DNA from: an uncultured Thermotogae bacterium
GTDB taxonomy: Bacteria > Thermotogota > Thermotogae > Mesoaciditogales > Mesoaciditogaceae
Length of the DNA: 32,908 nucleotides
Direction: 5' to 3'
NCBI GenBank assembly: GCA_913056255.1
Contig: CAJXLN010000020.1
Location: forward strand, 1 to 32,908
Positions 15,971 to 24,004 of the stretch are shown one piece after another (within the stretch, counting starts at the first letter, position 1; every line of letters starts with the position of its first letter). The notes below the pieces were generated by a model. It was not told the origin of the DNA. It did no database searches and saw only the letters and a program-made list of their open reading frames with translations. The position numbers and the translations under genes were made by a program.

Positions 15971-16939
15971 ATGTTAAAAATAGCCGTTATCGGTGAAAAC
16001 CTTGTAGATCTTTTCAAAATAGATGAAAAGTTCGAAGTGCACCCAGGAGGATCTCCTTTGAACATTGCAGTAGGCCTTGCCCGACTTGGAGAGGATGTGA
16101 GCTACATTACAAAATTCTCATCGGATTTTTTTGGAAAAATGTTGGTGGATATCTTGAAATCAGAAAAGGTAGATGTCTCTCTTTGCCGGATAGATGATGA
16201 ATTGCACACAAGCCTAGCCTTTGCATTTGTGAACGAGAACAAAGTCCCCACTTTTGAAATATGGAATAGATGCACAGCTGACAGTTCTATTACATGGAAG
16301 GAACTTTCGAAAATCAATCTTGACAACTTCAACGCCATTCATTTCGGATCTATTCTGTTGGCGACACCGGCGGCGAATGCAGTTTTGGAATTCGTGAAAA
16401 AAGCCAAAAATTTGGGAAAATTCATCACTTTCGATCCGAATTATCGACCCAGGGTTGCAGAAAACGAAAAAGATTACTTGAAAGCACTGCGTGATGGATG
16501 GGAATTGGCCGATGTCGCAAAATGTAGCTTGGAAGATGCCATGATTCTGTTCGATCTCAAAACAATTAGCGATGTTATCGAATTGCTGAAAGGCGAAAGT
16601 AAACCGGTTTTTCTCACGATGGGAAGTAAGGGATCCTACGTGATAAATGGAGATAACATCGTTCACGTTCCAGCGTACAAAACGAAGGTTGTAGATACAA
16701 CTGGATGTGGGGATGCATTCGCCGCAGGAATGATTCACAATCTCTCTCGACATGGTTTTTCGGTTGAGAACGACGTACTCGTCAATGCCGCTCGTATTGG
16801 TACCGCCACGGCGGCAATAGCAGCCCAGAAAGTTGGAGCGATCACCTCATTCGCACATGCCAACGATATCGAAAAATTCATGAAGGATGTGAAACGATTT
16901 GATGAAAACCAGCATAAAGGATATAGCCAAGAGTCTTGA
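15971..16939 (+). CDS. PfkB-family carbohydrate kinase
   Basis: About 322 residues, ribokinase fold. The N-terminal GGSPLNIAVGLARLG substrate motif, DPNYRP, and the anion-hole/catalytic DTTGCGDAFAAG (base Asp248) are present; the usual Ala of DTTGAGD is Cys. Fructokinases and 2-keto-3-deoxygluconate kinases look like this. As the second kinase in the operon it may phosphorylate a product of the aldolase or a released sugar. The ATG at 15971 is preferred (GAGGG 5 bp upstream) over the one at 15959, which has no ribosome site. It overlaps lacI by 38 bp. Confidence 0.85.
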   Translation: MLKIAVIGENLVDLFKIDEKFEVHPGGSPLNIAVGLARLGEDVSYITKFSSDFFGKMLVDILKSEKVDVSLCRIDDELHTSLAFAFVNENKVPTFEIWNRCTADSSITWKELSKINLDNFNAIHFGSILLATPAANAVLEFVKKAKNLGKFITFDPNYRPRVAENEKDYLKALRDGWELADVAKCSLEDAMILFDLKTISDVIELLKGESKPVFLTMGSKGSYVINGDNIVHVPAYKTKVVDTTGCGDAFAAGMIHNLSRHGFSVENDVLVNAARIGTATAAIAAQKVGAITSFAHANDIEKFMKDVKRFDENQHKGYSQES

Positions 16940-17918
16940 TATCTCAACAACGACTGTTTCAAAAGCTTTGAACAACAAACCCGGTGTGAGCCATGAAATG
17001 CGGATGAAGGTTTTGAAAAAGGCCAAAGAACTCGGTTATGTGGTCAATAGCCTCGCGAGAGGCATGAAAACTTCTAAAACTTTCACAGTTGGGGTCCTCA
17101 TATCCGATATAAAGAATCCTTATTTCAGTGAAGTTATATCTTCAATCGAGCGTGTGCTTTACGCGAAAAAATACAACCTCATTATATGTAACGTTGGAGA
17201 AAATCCAGGCAAAGAGCGTGAATACTTGGAACTTCTCGTGTCCAAAAAAGTAGATGGCATTATCGCTGCACCGAGCGCTGAGGGACAAAATTTGTCCGTT
17301 TACAGAAAATTAATACGATACGGCATGAAGATAGTTTTGTTTGACAGACTTGTGGATTCTATTCAAGCTGATTCAGTCGTGGTAGATAATAGATCTGCCA
17401 CTTATGAAGCTGTTAAGTACCTTGATAATCTCGGACATAAAAAGATAGGGGCAATATACGGCATAGAAGGAAGTTACACCGGTCACGAAAGATTGAAGGG
17501 ATTTCTTGAGGCAGTCAAAGATTTCAAAATTGAATGTCATAACGATTGGGTAAGAAGTGGTGAATTCAAAGAAGAAAAATCGTACAAACATGCCATTGAA
17601 ATTTTGAGTAAAAAAGATCGCCCTGGCGCGATCATAGCGATGAACAACTTCACGACTTTGGGAGTTATGAGAGCCGTTAAGGATTTGAACATAAAAGTGC
17701 CCGATGAGCTATCGGTAATAGGATTTGATAACGCGGAGTGGATGAAGGTCTGTTCTCCTGCAGTTACAACTGTGGTGCAACCTACCGATGTGATAGGAAT
17801 GACTGCGGCAACTCTTCTGTTGGATGCCATAGAAAATGATGTTCCAAATTTGCCTCATCACGTAGTGTTAAAAACCTCTCTCTTAGAAAGAGAATCCGTT
17901 GCTCCATCAGGTAAGTGA
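16902..17918 (+). CDS. LacI-family transcriptional regulator
   Basis: 338 residues. The helix-turn-helix TSIKDIAKSLDISTTTVSKALNNKPGVS and hinge VNSLARGMKTSKTFTVGVL are canonical, followed by a periplasmic-binding-like ligand domain (LISDIKNPYFSE, VDGIIAAPS, ELSVIGFDNAEW). ATG 16902 fits the family start; an upstream TTG is in frame but has no advantage. It is the last gene of the sugar operon and the obvious candidate to bind the palindrome at 8226-8239, giving autoregulated, inducer-dependent control. Confidence 0.93.
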   Translation: MKTSIKDIAKSLDISTTTVSKALNNKPGVSHEMRMKVLKKAKELGYVVNSLARGMKTSKTFTVGVLISDIKNPYFSEVISSIERVLYAKKYNLIICNVGENPGKEREYLELLVSKKVDGIIAAPSAEGQNLSVYRKLIRYGMKIVLFDRLVDSIQADSVVVDNRSATYEAVKYLDNLGHKKIGAIYGIEGSYTGHERLKGFLEAVKDFKIECHNDWVRSGEFKEEKSYKHAIEILSKKDRPGAIIAMNNFTTLGVMRAVKDLNIKVPDELSVIGFDNAEWMKVCSPAVTTVVQPTDVIGMTAATLLLDAIENDVPNLPHHVVLKTSLLERESVAPSGK

Positions 17919-17932
17919 ACTTTGTAAGGCAT

Positions 17933-17966
17933 AAAAAAAACGGCGAACAACCTCCACCGTTTTTTT
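17933..17966. terminator. Bidirectional terminator between sugar operon and tRNA-Pro
   Basis: An A8-CGGCG / CACCG-T7 inverted repeat forms a GC-cored stem with A/T flanks that give a T tract on both strands. It follows the lacI stop by 14 bp on the plus strand and the tRNA CCA end immediately on the minus strand. Confidence 0.88.
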
Positions 17967-18041
17967 GGTCAGGGCGACTGGATTTGAACCAGCGACCTCC
18001 AAGTCCCGAACCTGGCGTTCTACCATCTGAACTACGCCCTG
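17966..18041 (-). tRNA. tRNA-Pro (anticodon CGG)
   Basis: The minus strand folds as a full cloverleaf: acceptor CAGGGCG/CGCCCTG, D stem GTTC/GAAC, anticodon stem CCAGG/CTTGG with loop TTCGGGA (anticodon CGG, G37), T arm GCTGG-TTCAAAT-CCAGT, discriminator A and an encoded CCA. C1-G72 and G37 are proline identity features. Confidence 0.96.
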
Positions 18042-18053
18042 AGAAGTGATCAT

Positions 18054-18083
18054 ATTGTATCATAAGAATATCGAGTGTGGCAA
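18054..18083 (-). promoter_or_regulatory. Promoter of tRNA-Pro
   Basis: On the minus strand TTGCCA (18078-18083) and TACAAT (18054-18059) are separated by 18 bp. The -10 box ends 12 bp before the tRNA 5' end, leaving a short processed leader. Confidence 0.75.
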
Positions 18084-18104
18084 ATGAAAAAACATCTCAT
18101 ACTC

Positions 18105-18122
18105 CCTATTCTATAGGATAGG
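18105..18122. other. Small hairpin of unknown role
   Basis: CCTATTC-TATA-GGATAGG forms a seven-pair stem (one T-G wobble) followed by A/T-rich sequence. It lies between the tRNA promoter and the dispersed repeat and is not next to any gene end it could obviously terminate. Confidence 0.35.
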
Positions 18123-18141
18123 AAAATTATTTTTAAAACTA

Positions 18142-18400
18142 AGAGCTTATCCCTAAACAAAAATAGGAGCGGGATTGCCCTTTGGCAATATCTTTCCCGC
18201 TTCTACGACCAAAGCGATAGCTGCGACCCAGTGGGCACTCGTTACTTCGGCTTTTACGACTATGCTGGGAGAGTGGAGGTGCCAGCGGCACCATTACTTC
18301 CACTTTCACGACCAAAGCGATAGCTGCGACCCAGGGGGCACTCGTTATTTCGACATTTACGACCGAGGCGAAGCCGAGAGCGGTAGCCGCGAGCGGGAGA
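18142..18400 (+). repeat. Long copy of dispersed hairpin repeat with internal ~51-bp tandem units (copy A)
   Basis: It begins with AGAGCTTATCCCTAA and a hairpin at 18168-18201 (AGCGGGA/TCCCGCT outer, TTGCC/GGCAA inner stem), shared with 121-209. Then follow units beginning ACGAC at 18205, 18256, 18308 and 18359, of 51, 52, 51 and about 42 bp. Units 1 and 3 are nearly identical (both contain GCGATAGCTGCGACCCAG); unit 2 is diverged, with a GGTGCC/GGCACC stem; the last carries GCGGTAGCCGC and the terminal GCGAGCGGGA. Open frames across it on both strands are low-complexity and do not look like genes. Confidence 0.78.
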
Positions 18401-18422
18401 GAGTAGAAAAAAACCTTTTTCT

Positions 18423-18650
18423 GTTTTGTGCTAACCCTATGATACTTCATTGGACAAGAATAGGAGACACCTTCTTTGTAACAAAAACACTGGATGTAGG
18501 TTACAATGCTTTTATTCTTTTCAATGACCATCTAAGAATTTCAAGCTAAAGACGTTGAACGCCTTATATGCTACCTTGAATTCTCTTCAAAAATGTCTTT
18601 TGTCTTTGCTTGTTTTTATATAATGAAGCTTTAATGTTATAATTCTTTCG
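18423..18650. other. Noncoding stretch before tsaE
   Basis: About 230 bp between the repeat and tsaE. It holds no convincing gene, RNA or terminator; the only signals are two TATAAT boxes at its right end. The short open frames here lack ribosome sites and recognisable motifs. Confidence 0.5.
18619..18643 (+). promoter_or_regulatory. Candidate -10 boxes for the tsaE-lon operon
   Basis: Exact TATAAT hexamers occur at 18619-18624 and 18638-18643. Neither has a good TTGACA-like box at 16-18 bp. The second lies only 7 bp before the tsaE ATG, and no Shine-Dalgarno is visible, so transcription from it would give a leaderless message. Confidence 0.4.
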
Positions 18651-19151
18651 ATGGTTACCTTTAAAGAATCGGCGTTTGTTTTTACGCATACGGATGAGAA
18701 TACGATCTCAAAAATTGCAGCAAAACTGGCTTCGATGCTCTTCTGCGGAAGTGTGGTTTTGCTGTTTGGTGATCTGGGAGCGGGGAAAACGACCTTTACA
18801 CGTTACCTGGTATCCGCTTTGGGTGGAGATCTACATTGTGTAACAAGTCCAACTTTTACAATTGTTAACGAGTACAAGGCTCGCTTGAAGATTTACCATG
18901 TTGATCTTTTCAGACTTAAAACGAATGAACTTGAAGAATTGCCAATAGACGAATACATAGAATCCGACGGCGTATGCATTGTCGAATGGCCAGAAAAACT
19001 GGGTCAATACATGCCAGATGACTTTTTCGAGGTAAAATTAGATTTCGTGGATGAAAAACACAGAAACGTGAAAATTACTTCGAAGGGTAATAAAAGCAGA
19101 CAACTCTTAAAAGACAGAGGTGAAATTTTTGGCACAATTCAAGAAGCTTGA
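18651..19151 (+). CDS. tsaE: tRNA threonylcarbamoyladenosine biosynthesis ATPase TsaE
   Basis: 166 residues. A small cytoplasmic P-loop ATPase that works with TsaB/TsaD to make t6A37 on ANN-decoding tRNAs. Walker A is GDLGAGKTTFTR; family motifs TSPTFTIVNEY, HVDLFRL and CIVEWPEKL follow in order. Length is normal. The ATG is preceded by no visible ribosome site but fits the family N-terminus. It overlaps lon by about 20 bp. Confidence 0.93.
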   Translation: MVTFKESAFVFTHTDENTISKIAAKLASMLFCGSVVLLFGDLGAGKTTFTRYLVSALGGDLHCVTSPTFTIVNEYKARLKIYHVDLFRLKTNELEELPIDEYIESDGVCIVEWPEKLGQYMPDDFFEVKLDFVDEKHRNVKITSKGNKSRQLLKDRGEIFGTIQEA

Positions 19152-21498
19152 AGAATTTATAAAAAAAGAGGAGAAAGCCGTCAAGTTCCCCGATACCATT
19201 CCATGCGTTCCTCTAAAAGGTGATGATGTTGCGTTTCCGACCGCTCTAACGCCATTCTACGTTGAGCGGGAAATTTCTATAAAAGCTTTGGAAGAAGTTG
19301 TAAGTATGGAAGATCGATACGTGTTTTTGGTCTCTCAGCGCGATCAAAACGTTGAAAATCCTGACGTTGATGATTTGTACGAAGTGGGTACTGTGGCACG
19401 ACTCATCCAGCTTGCGAAATTACCAGATGGAGGCTTCAAAGCTCTTGCCGAAGGTATAGCAAGGGCAAAGATCACGGAATTCGTTCAAAAGGATCCATTT
19501 TTTGTTTGCAAATTCGAAGTACTCGAAAAGAAGAAGAGACGCACTAAATCCATGGCTGCGTTGATACGCTTGGTCAAAAAAACCGCCATAAGGTACTTCG
19601 AAATGACAAAGAGGCTTCCCAAAGAAGCGGTGCGTGAGATAACACTCTTCGAAGATCCGGATAAGTTGATCGATACCATTGTCTCGTTCGTTTCGGCAGA
19701 TCTCAAGACGAAGCAGCGATTTCTTGAAATTGTCGATTCCAAAGAGCGAATGTTGGAATTTCTCAAGTACGTTAACTCCGAGATGGGTTTACTTGAGATC
19801 GAGAAAAAAATAGAGAAAAAAGTAAAAGCTCATATAGATAAAAGTCAAAAAGAATACTACCTTCGTGAAAAGCTTGAGGTTATAAAGAGTGAACTTGGGG
19901 TTGAAACATCCGAAGCGGAAGAACTTCGCAAGCGTGTTGAAAAGGGGAATTACCCAAAGGAAGTTGTCGATACAGTCTTGAGAGAAATAGATCGCTTTGA
20001 GAAAATGCACCCTTCTTCTGCAGAGGCAAGCGTAACAAGAACGTACATCGACTGGCTTTTAAGTCTTCCATGGATGGAAAAAACCGAAGAAACATTTGAT
20101 ATAAAAAAAGCGGAAAAGATCCTGAATTCGGATCATTACGGACTTGAAGAAGTCAAAGATAGGATCCTTGATTACATCGCTGCAAAGAAATTCAGTGGAA
20201 CCGCAAAGTCACCCGTGCTCTGTCTTGTAGGACCTCCTGGCGTAGGGAAGACTTCCATTGGAAAGTCACTAACGCGTGCTCTTAACAGAAAATTCGGTCA
20301 AATTTCACTTGGCGGCATGAGAGATGAAGCTGAAATCAGAGGACACAGAAGAACGTATGTTGGAGCTCTTCCGGGTAGAATAATACAGACGATTCGCAAG
20401 CTTGGAGTCAACAATCCTGTTATATTGCTTGATGAAGTCGATAAAATGGGAAACACTTTCCGAGGAGATCCGGCAGCCGCACTGCTTGAAGTTTTAGATC
20501 CGGAGCAGAATTCACACTTTGTCGATTATTACTTGGAAGTGCCGTTTGATCTTTCTGACGTCGTTTTCGTGACAACTGCGAATACAACGTACTCCATTCC
20601 ACCAGCCTTGTTAGATAGGATGGAAGTACTCGAGATGCCAAGCTACAGTTCGCAAGAAAAGGTTAAAATCGCCAGAAGGTATCTTTTGCCTAAAATCAAA
20701 AAAGAGTACGGATTCAATGAACTGAAGTTTTCAATATCAAAAAAAGCCATGCAAGAAATCGTCGAAAATTACACTTTTGAATCCGGTGTGAGAAATCTCA
20801 ACAGAACACTTGCAAAGATCTTGAGAAAAGTGGCAAGAGAAACCCTGAAAGGTAAAAATAACATACGGATAAAGGCATCGAATATTGAAAAATTCATTGG
20901 AGCTCCAGTGTTGGTAAGACCGCAGCTTCCGGAAATTCCAACGGTCGGAATAACGATAGGACTCGCATGGACGCCTGTTGGCGGAGAAGTGTTGATCGTT
21001 GAGGCACTATCCACATCTGGAAGCTCAAAAATGATACTCACCGGGCATTTAGGAGATGTGATGAAAGAATCCGCAACGATTGCCATGACACTTTGCAAAC
21101 GGATATGTGGCCCATCTAAGAGCAATTTTTTCGAAAAACATGATTTTCACATTCACGTTCCGGAGGGTGCTGTGCCAAAAGATGGACCTTCGGCAGGTGT
21201 AACCATTTTCACCTCTCTTTGCTCTGTAGTTCTGAATAAACCTGTTAGAAATGATATCGCCATGACAGGAGAAATTACGCTCAACGGCAACGTGCTTGCC
21301 ATAGGTGGACTCAGAGAAAAGATACTCGCTGCGAAAAGAATGGGTATAAGAGAAATAATAGTCCCAAAATCGAACGAACCGATGATACGAAAAATGAAAG
21401 ATGATGTGATTTCTGACATGAAAATCGATTATGTTTCAAAGGTTGAAGAGGTTTTGAAGATCGCAATGGGAGTTGACGATGTTCGTAAAAAAAGTTGA
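19129..21498 (+). CDS. lon: ATP-dependent protease Lon
   Basis: 789 residues from a TTG with GAGGTGA about 5 bp upstream; a GTG three codons earlier overlaps that site and is less likely. An N-terminal substrate-binding LON domain (about 1-200) is followed by a coiled helical region, an AAA+ ATPase with Walker A GPPGVGKTS (368-376) and Walker B ILLDEVDKMG (Asp435/Glu436), and a protease domain. The catalytic dyad is Ser688 (PKDGPSAG) and Lys731 (GGLREKILAA), 43 residues apart as in E. coli Lon. It degrades misfolded and regulatory proteins in the cytoplasm. It overlaps engB by 20 bp. No heat-shock operator is apparent. Confidence 0.96.
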   Translation: MAQFKKLEEFIKKEEKAVKFPDTIPCVPLKGDDVAFPTALTPFYVEREISIKALEEVVSMEDRYVFLVSQRDQNVENPDVDDLYEVGTVARLIQLAKLPDGGFKALAEGIARAKITEFVQKDPFFVCKFEVLEKKKRRTKSMAALIRLVKKTAIRYFEMTKRLPKEAVREITLFEDPDKLIDTIVSFVSADLKTKQRFLEIVDSKERMLEFLKYVNSEMGLLEIEKKIEKKVKAHIDKSQKEYYLREKLEVIKSELGVETSEAEELRKRVEKGNYPKEVVDTVLREIDRFEKMHPSSAEASVTRTYIDWLLSLPWMEKTEETFDIKKAEKILNSDHYGLEEVKDRILDYIAAKKFSGTAKSPVLCLVGPPGVGKTSIGKSLTRALNRKFGQISLGGMRDEAEIRGHRRTYVGALPGRIIQTIRKLGVNNPVILLDEVDKMGNTFRGDPAAALLEVLDPEQNSHFVDYYLEVPFDLSDVVFVTTANTTYSIPPALLDRMEVLEMPSYSSQEKVKIARRYLLPKIKKEYGFNELKFSISKKAMQEIVENYTFESGVRNLNRTLAKILRKVARETLKGKNNIRIKASNIEKFIGAPVLVRPQLPEIPTVGITIGLAWTPVGGEVLIVEALSTSGSSKMILTGHLGDVMKESATIAMTLCKRICGPSKSNFFEKHDFHIHVPEGAVPKDGPSAGVTIFTSLCSVVLNKPVRNDIAMTGEITLNGNVLAIGGLREKILAAKRMGIREIIVPKSNEPMIRKMKDDVISDMKIDYVSKVEEVLKIAMGVDDVRKKS

Positions 21499-22063
21499 GT
21501 TTGACGTTGATGTTCACACGAAGAAAGCTTTTCCTGAAGTTCTGAAAGGCGAAGTTGGATTCATAGGGAGATCAAATGTTGGAAAGTCTTCTCTTTTGAA
21601 TGCCCTCTTGGGTAGAAAAATCGCTAAAACGAGCTCAACTCCAGGAAAGACACGATCTTTGATTTTTTTCAAGGTGAATGATCTTTATCATTTCGTGGAT
21701 TTTCCCGGCTATGGTTATGCCAAAAGCTCGAAAGACGAAAGGAATAAATGGGGAATTTTGATAAACGATTACTTCAACTTGAAGAGACCAAGACGGGCGA
21801 TCTTTTTGCTTGTAGATTCACGTATTCCCATACAGTCCTCCGATTTGAACGCATTTAAATGGTTGATCTCCATGGGTGAAAGGGTTGCGATAGTGGCAAC
21901 CAAGATAGATAAGCTCAAAAAATCTGAATTATCAAGAAAATTGGCCAGCATGAAAAAAGCTTTTGGCGATGCTGACGAATTTTTTCCCGTTTCATCCGCT
22001 ACAAGAGAGGGTTTAAAAGCGCTGGATGTGACAGTACGTGAATATTTGACTGAAAAAGAATAG
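21479..22063 (+). CDS. engB: Ribosome biogenesis GTPase EngB/YsxC/YihA
   Basis: 194 residues. A GTPase needed for late assembly of the large ribosomal subunit. G1 GRSNVGKSSLLNAL, G2 TSSTPGKTRSL, G3 DFPGYGYA, G4 ATKIDKL and G5 SSATREG are all intact. ATG 21479 has GGGAG 6 bp upstream and lies inside the end of lon. The lon-engB pairing is common in bacteria, supporting the call. Confidence 0.95.
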   Translation: MFVKKVEFDVDVHTKKAFPEVLKGEVGFIGRSNVGKSSLLNALLGRKIAKTSSTPGKTRSLIFFKVNDLYHFVDFPGYGYAKSSKDERNKWGILINDYFNLKRPRRAIFLLVDSRIPIQSSDLNAFKWLISMGERVAIVATKIDKLKKSELSRKLASMKKAFGDADEFFPVSSATREGLKALDVTVREYLTEKE

Positions 22064-22075
22064 AGGTGAATTTCG

Positions 22076-22906
22076 GTGAACAGGAGTGAAGTATCGCAGT
22101 ATCTCAGAGAAAACCACATGCCAACCGTCTGGTGTCCGGGATGTGGAAATGGAATCGTTCTCAAAGCATCGATTGAAGCGATAAAGAATCTCAACTACAA
22201 TAAAGATGATATTGCAGTTGTTTCTGGAATAGGTTGTTCTTCACGCGCGACTGGATACTTGGATTTCAACACGATGCACACTTTACACGGAAGAGCTATT
22301 GCTTTCGCAACTGGCGTCAAACTCGCAAGGCCCGATCTCAAAGTCATAGTTATGACAGGTGATGGTGATGCCACTGCGATAGGAGGAAATCATTTCATTC
22401 ACGCGTGCCGTAGAAACATGGATCTCACCGTGATTCTTTACAACAACAACATCTACGGAATGACAGGAGGACAATATTCCCCACTTACCCCTCACGGTTC
22501 TTATTCTACGACATCGATATACGGCAGCTTAGAAAAACCATTCGACGTTGTTGAACTCTCTAAAGCCTCCGGGGCTACCTACATTGCAAGAGCCACAACC
22601 TTTCACTACAAGTTGCTCGTAAAATACATACAAAAAGCGTTGGAACACGAGGGAATGTCCGTAGTTGATGCGGTCACTCAATGTCCAACGTATTATGGCA
22701 GGTACAACAAAGTTGACAGTGGTCCAGGAATGCTTCAATTCTTCAAAGAGAATTCCGTACCACTTTCCAAAGCCAAAACTATGAATCCAGAAGAACTTGA
22801 GGGAAAGATAGTGATTGGAGAGTTTTTGGAAGTGGAAAGGCCAGGATATGTTGAGGAATACGCAAAACTTCAAAAGAGATTAGAGGTAATCAATCATGCA
22901 AACTGA
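22076..22906 (+). CDS. korB: 2-oxoacid:ferredoxin oxidoreductase, beta subunit
   Basis: 276 residues from GTG (AGAGGTGA 6 bp upstream). A thiamine-diphosphate-binding subunit. The N-terminal WCPGCGNG, GIGCSSRATGYLDFNTMHTLHGRA, the ThDP/Mg motif GDGDATAIGGNHFIHA...NNNIYGMTGGQ, and a C-terminal QCPTYYGRYNK are characteristic of KorB-type enzymes (2-oxoglutarate or other 2-oxoacids to acyl-CoA, CO2 and reduced ferredoxin). It overlaps korC by 11 bp. The usual alpha subunit gene is not adjacent. Confidence 0.9.
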   Translation: MNRSEVSQYLRENHMPTVWCPGCGNGIVLKASIEAIKNLNYNKDDIAVVSGIGCSSRATGYLDFNTMHTLHGRAIAFATGVKLARPDLKVIVMTGDGDATAIGGNHFIHACRRNMDLTVILYNNNIYGMTGGQYSPLTPHGSYSTTSIYGSLEKPFDVVELSKASGATYIARATTFHYKLLVKYIQKALEHEGMSVVDAVTQCPTYYGRYNKVDSGPGMLQFFKENSVPLSKAKTMNPEELEGKIVIGEFLEVERPGYVEEYAKLQKRLEVINHAN

Positions 22907-23537
22907 TGTTTATTCATCTTTATCCACGGTCACTCCTTTTAGCATACGTATCACCGGTCTTGGAGGACAAGGTAACGTATTTATGGGCACGGTTTTGGCC
23001 AATGCACTTGTCAAAGGTGGAAAATGGGTGATACAAACTCAATCTTATGGTGCACAGGTTAGAGGAGGACTCACACTTTGTGATGTGCTGTTTTCTGACG
23101 AGCCGATTGACTTCCCGAAGGCGAAAACATTCGATATGATCTTTGCCATGCATGATCTTGGACTGAAAACACACGCCAAATATTTAAAAAATAACGGCAT
23201 ACTTTTCGTTGATACATCCATGTGCGGGAAAATACCACGATTCATTCAAAGTGTAACTAAAAAGCTGATCGCTTTACCTTTCAGTCAAAGATCTGAAGAA
23301 ATTTTCAACAGCAAAGTTTTCGCAAATGTGATCAGCCTGGGACTTATAGCATCTACGACGAAGATCGTGAGTTACGATAACTTGAAAGAAGCAGTTTTAG
23401 AACAAGTTCCCAAAAAGTATGCCGAGCAAGACTTGAAAGCACTCGAAGAAGGATACCAACTTTCTAAAAAAGTTTACAGCTTGAGAGAAAAAATGGAAAT
23501 ACCTTATTCAAAAGGAACAAGCACAGCTTTCGAATGA
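22896..23537 (+). CDS. korC: 2-oxoacid:ferredoxin oxidoreductase, gamma subunit
   Basis: 213 residues. The gamma domain features IRITGLGGQGNVFMGTVLA and QSYGAQVRGG are clear; this domain holds CoA-related and subunit-interface functions in the family. It has GAGG about 9 bp before the ATG. It is coupled to dgkA by ATGA. Together with korB it would need an alpha subunit (and perhaps a ferredoxin-like delta) encoded elsewhere. Confidence 0.88.
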   Translation: MQTDVYSSLSTVTPFSIRITGLGGQGNVFMGTVLANALVKGGKWVIQTQSYGAQVRGGLTLCDVLFSDEPIDFPKAKTFDMIFAMHDLGLKTHAKYLKNNGILFVDTSMCGKIPRFIQSVTKKLIALPFSQRSEEIFNSKVFANVISLGLIASTTKIVSYDNLKEAVLEQVPKKYAEQDLKALEEGYQLSKKVYSLREKMEIPYSKGTSTAFE

Positions 23538-24004
23538 AAAACCACAACATTTTGCAAAGTTTTGCATGTGCGTTCTCTGGAATGGCTCACATTTTCAAAA
23601 AAGAGCGCAACATGAAGATACACTTTTCCGCTGCGATAGCAATTGTTATTCTTTCAATGATATTGAATATTGGTATGAATGATATGCTCTGGATATTTTT
23701 AGCGATCGCACTTGTTATGATAACTGAAGCTATGAATACATTCTTCGAAGAACTTTTAAATTTTATAAGTCCCCAATACAATGTATCTGTAAAACACATG
23801 AAAGATATCGCAGCTGGAGGAGTTCTCACGGCTACGATTTTTGCGGTGATCGTCGCTCTGATAGTTTTTGGAAGAAAAACAGGAACGGATCAATCCACAT
23901 TAGTCGATATCGTGTTTTTCCTATATCTCGGATTGATAGTGTTGATGTCGATTTTAGGCGGTGAAAAAAGTGGTAATGAAAAAGATAAAAGTAGCGATCG
24001 TTGA
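23534..24004 (+). CDS. dgkA: DgkA-type diacylglycerol/undecaprenol kinase
   Basis: 156 residues with three membrane helices and a fourth C-terminal hydrophobic segment beyond the usual about 120-residue core. Conserved positions: Glu24 (KKERN), Glu65, Asn68 and Glu72 in ITEAMNTFFEELLNF, and Lys90-Asp91 in VKHMKDIAAGGVL. The Asp that normally follows (E. coli Asp80) is Asn76. It would phosphorylate diacylglycerol or undecaprenol in the inner membrane; Gram-positive-type DgkA proteins with this architecture are undecaprenol kinases. The N-terminus is coupled to korC and the end overlaps cheB by 29 bp. Confidence 0.85.
   Translation: MKNHNILQSFACAFSGMAHIFKKERNMKIHFSAAIAIVILSMILNIGMNDMLWIFLAIALVMITEAMNTFFEELLNFISPQYNVSVKHMKDIAAGGVLTATIFAVIVALIVFGRKTGTDQSTLVDIVFFLYLGLIVLMSILGGEKSGNEKDKSSDR

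Noticed and set aside
18421-18545. Possible remnant of an insertion-sequence end or transposase
   Set aside because: Some words resemble IS3-type ends, but no transposase motif, inverted repeat pair or target duplication can be shown.
18139-18549. Open frames of about 125-130 codons on both strands across the repeat region
   Set aside because: They run through the tandem repeat units, are low-complexity, lack ribosome sites and show no known motif; 51-bp units keep any frame open by chance.
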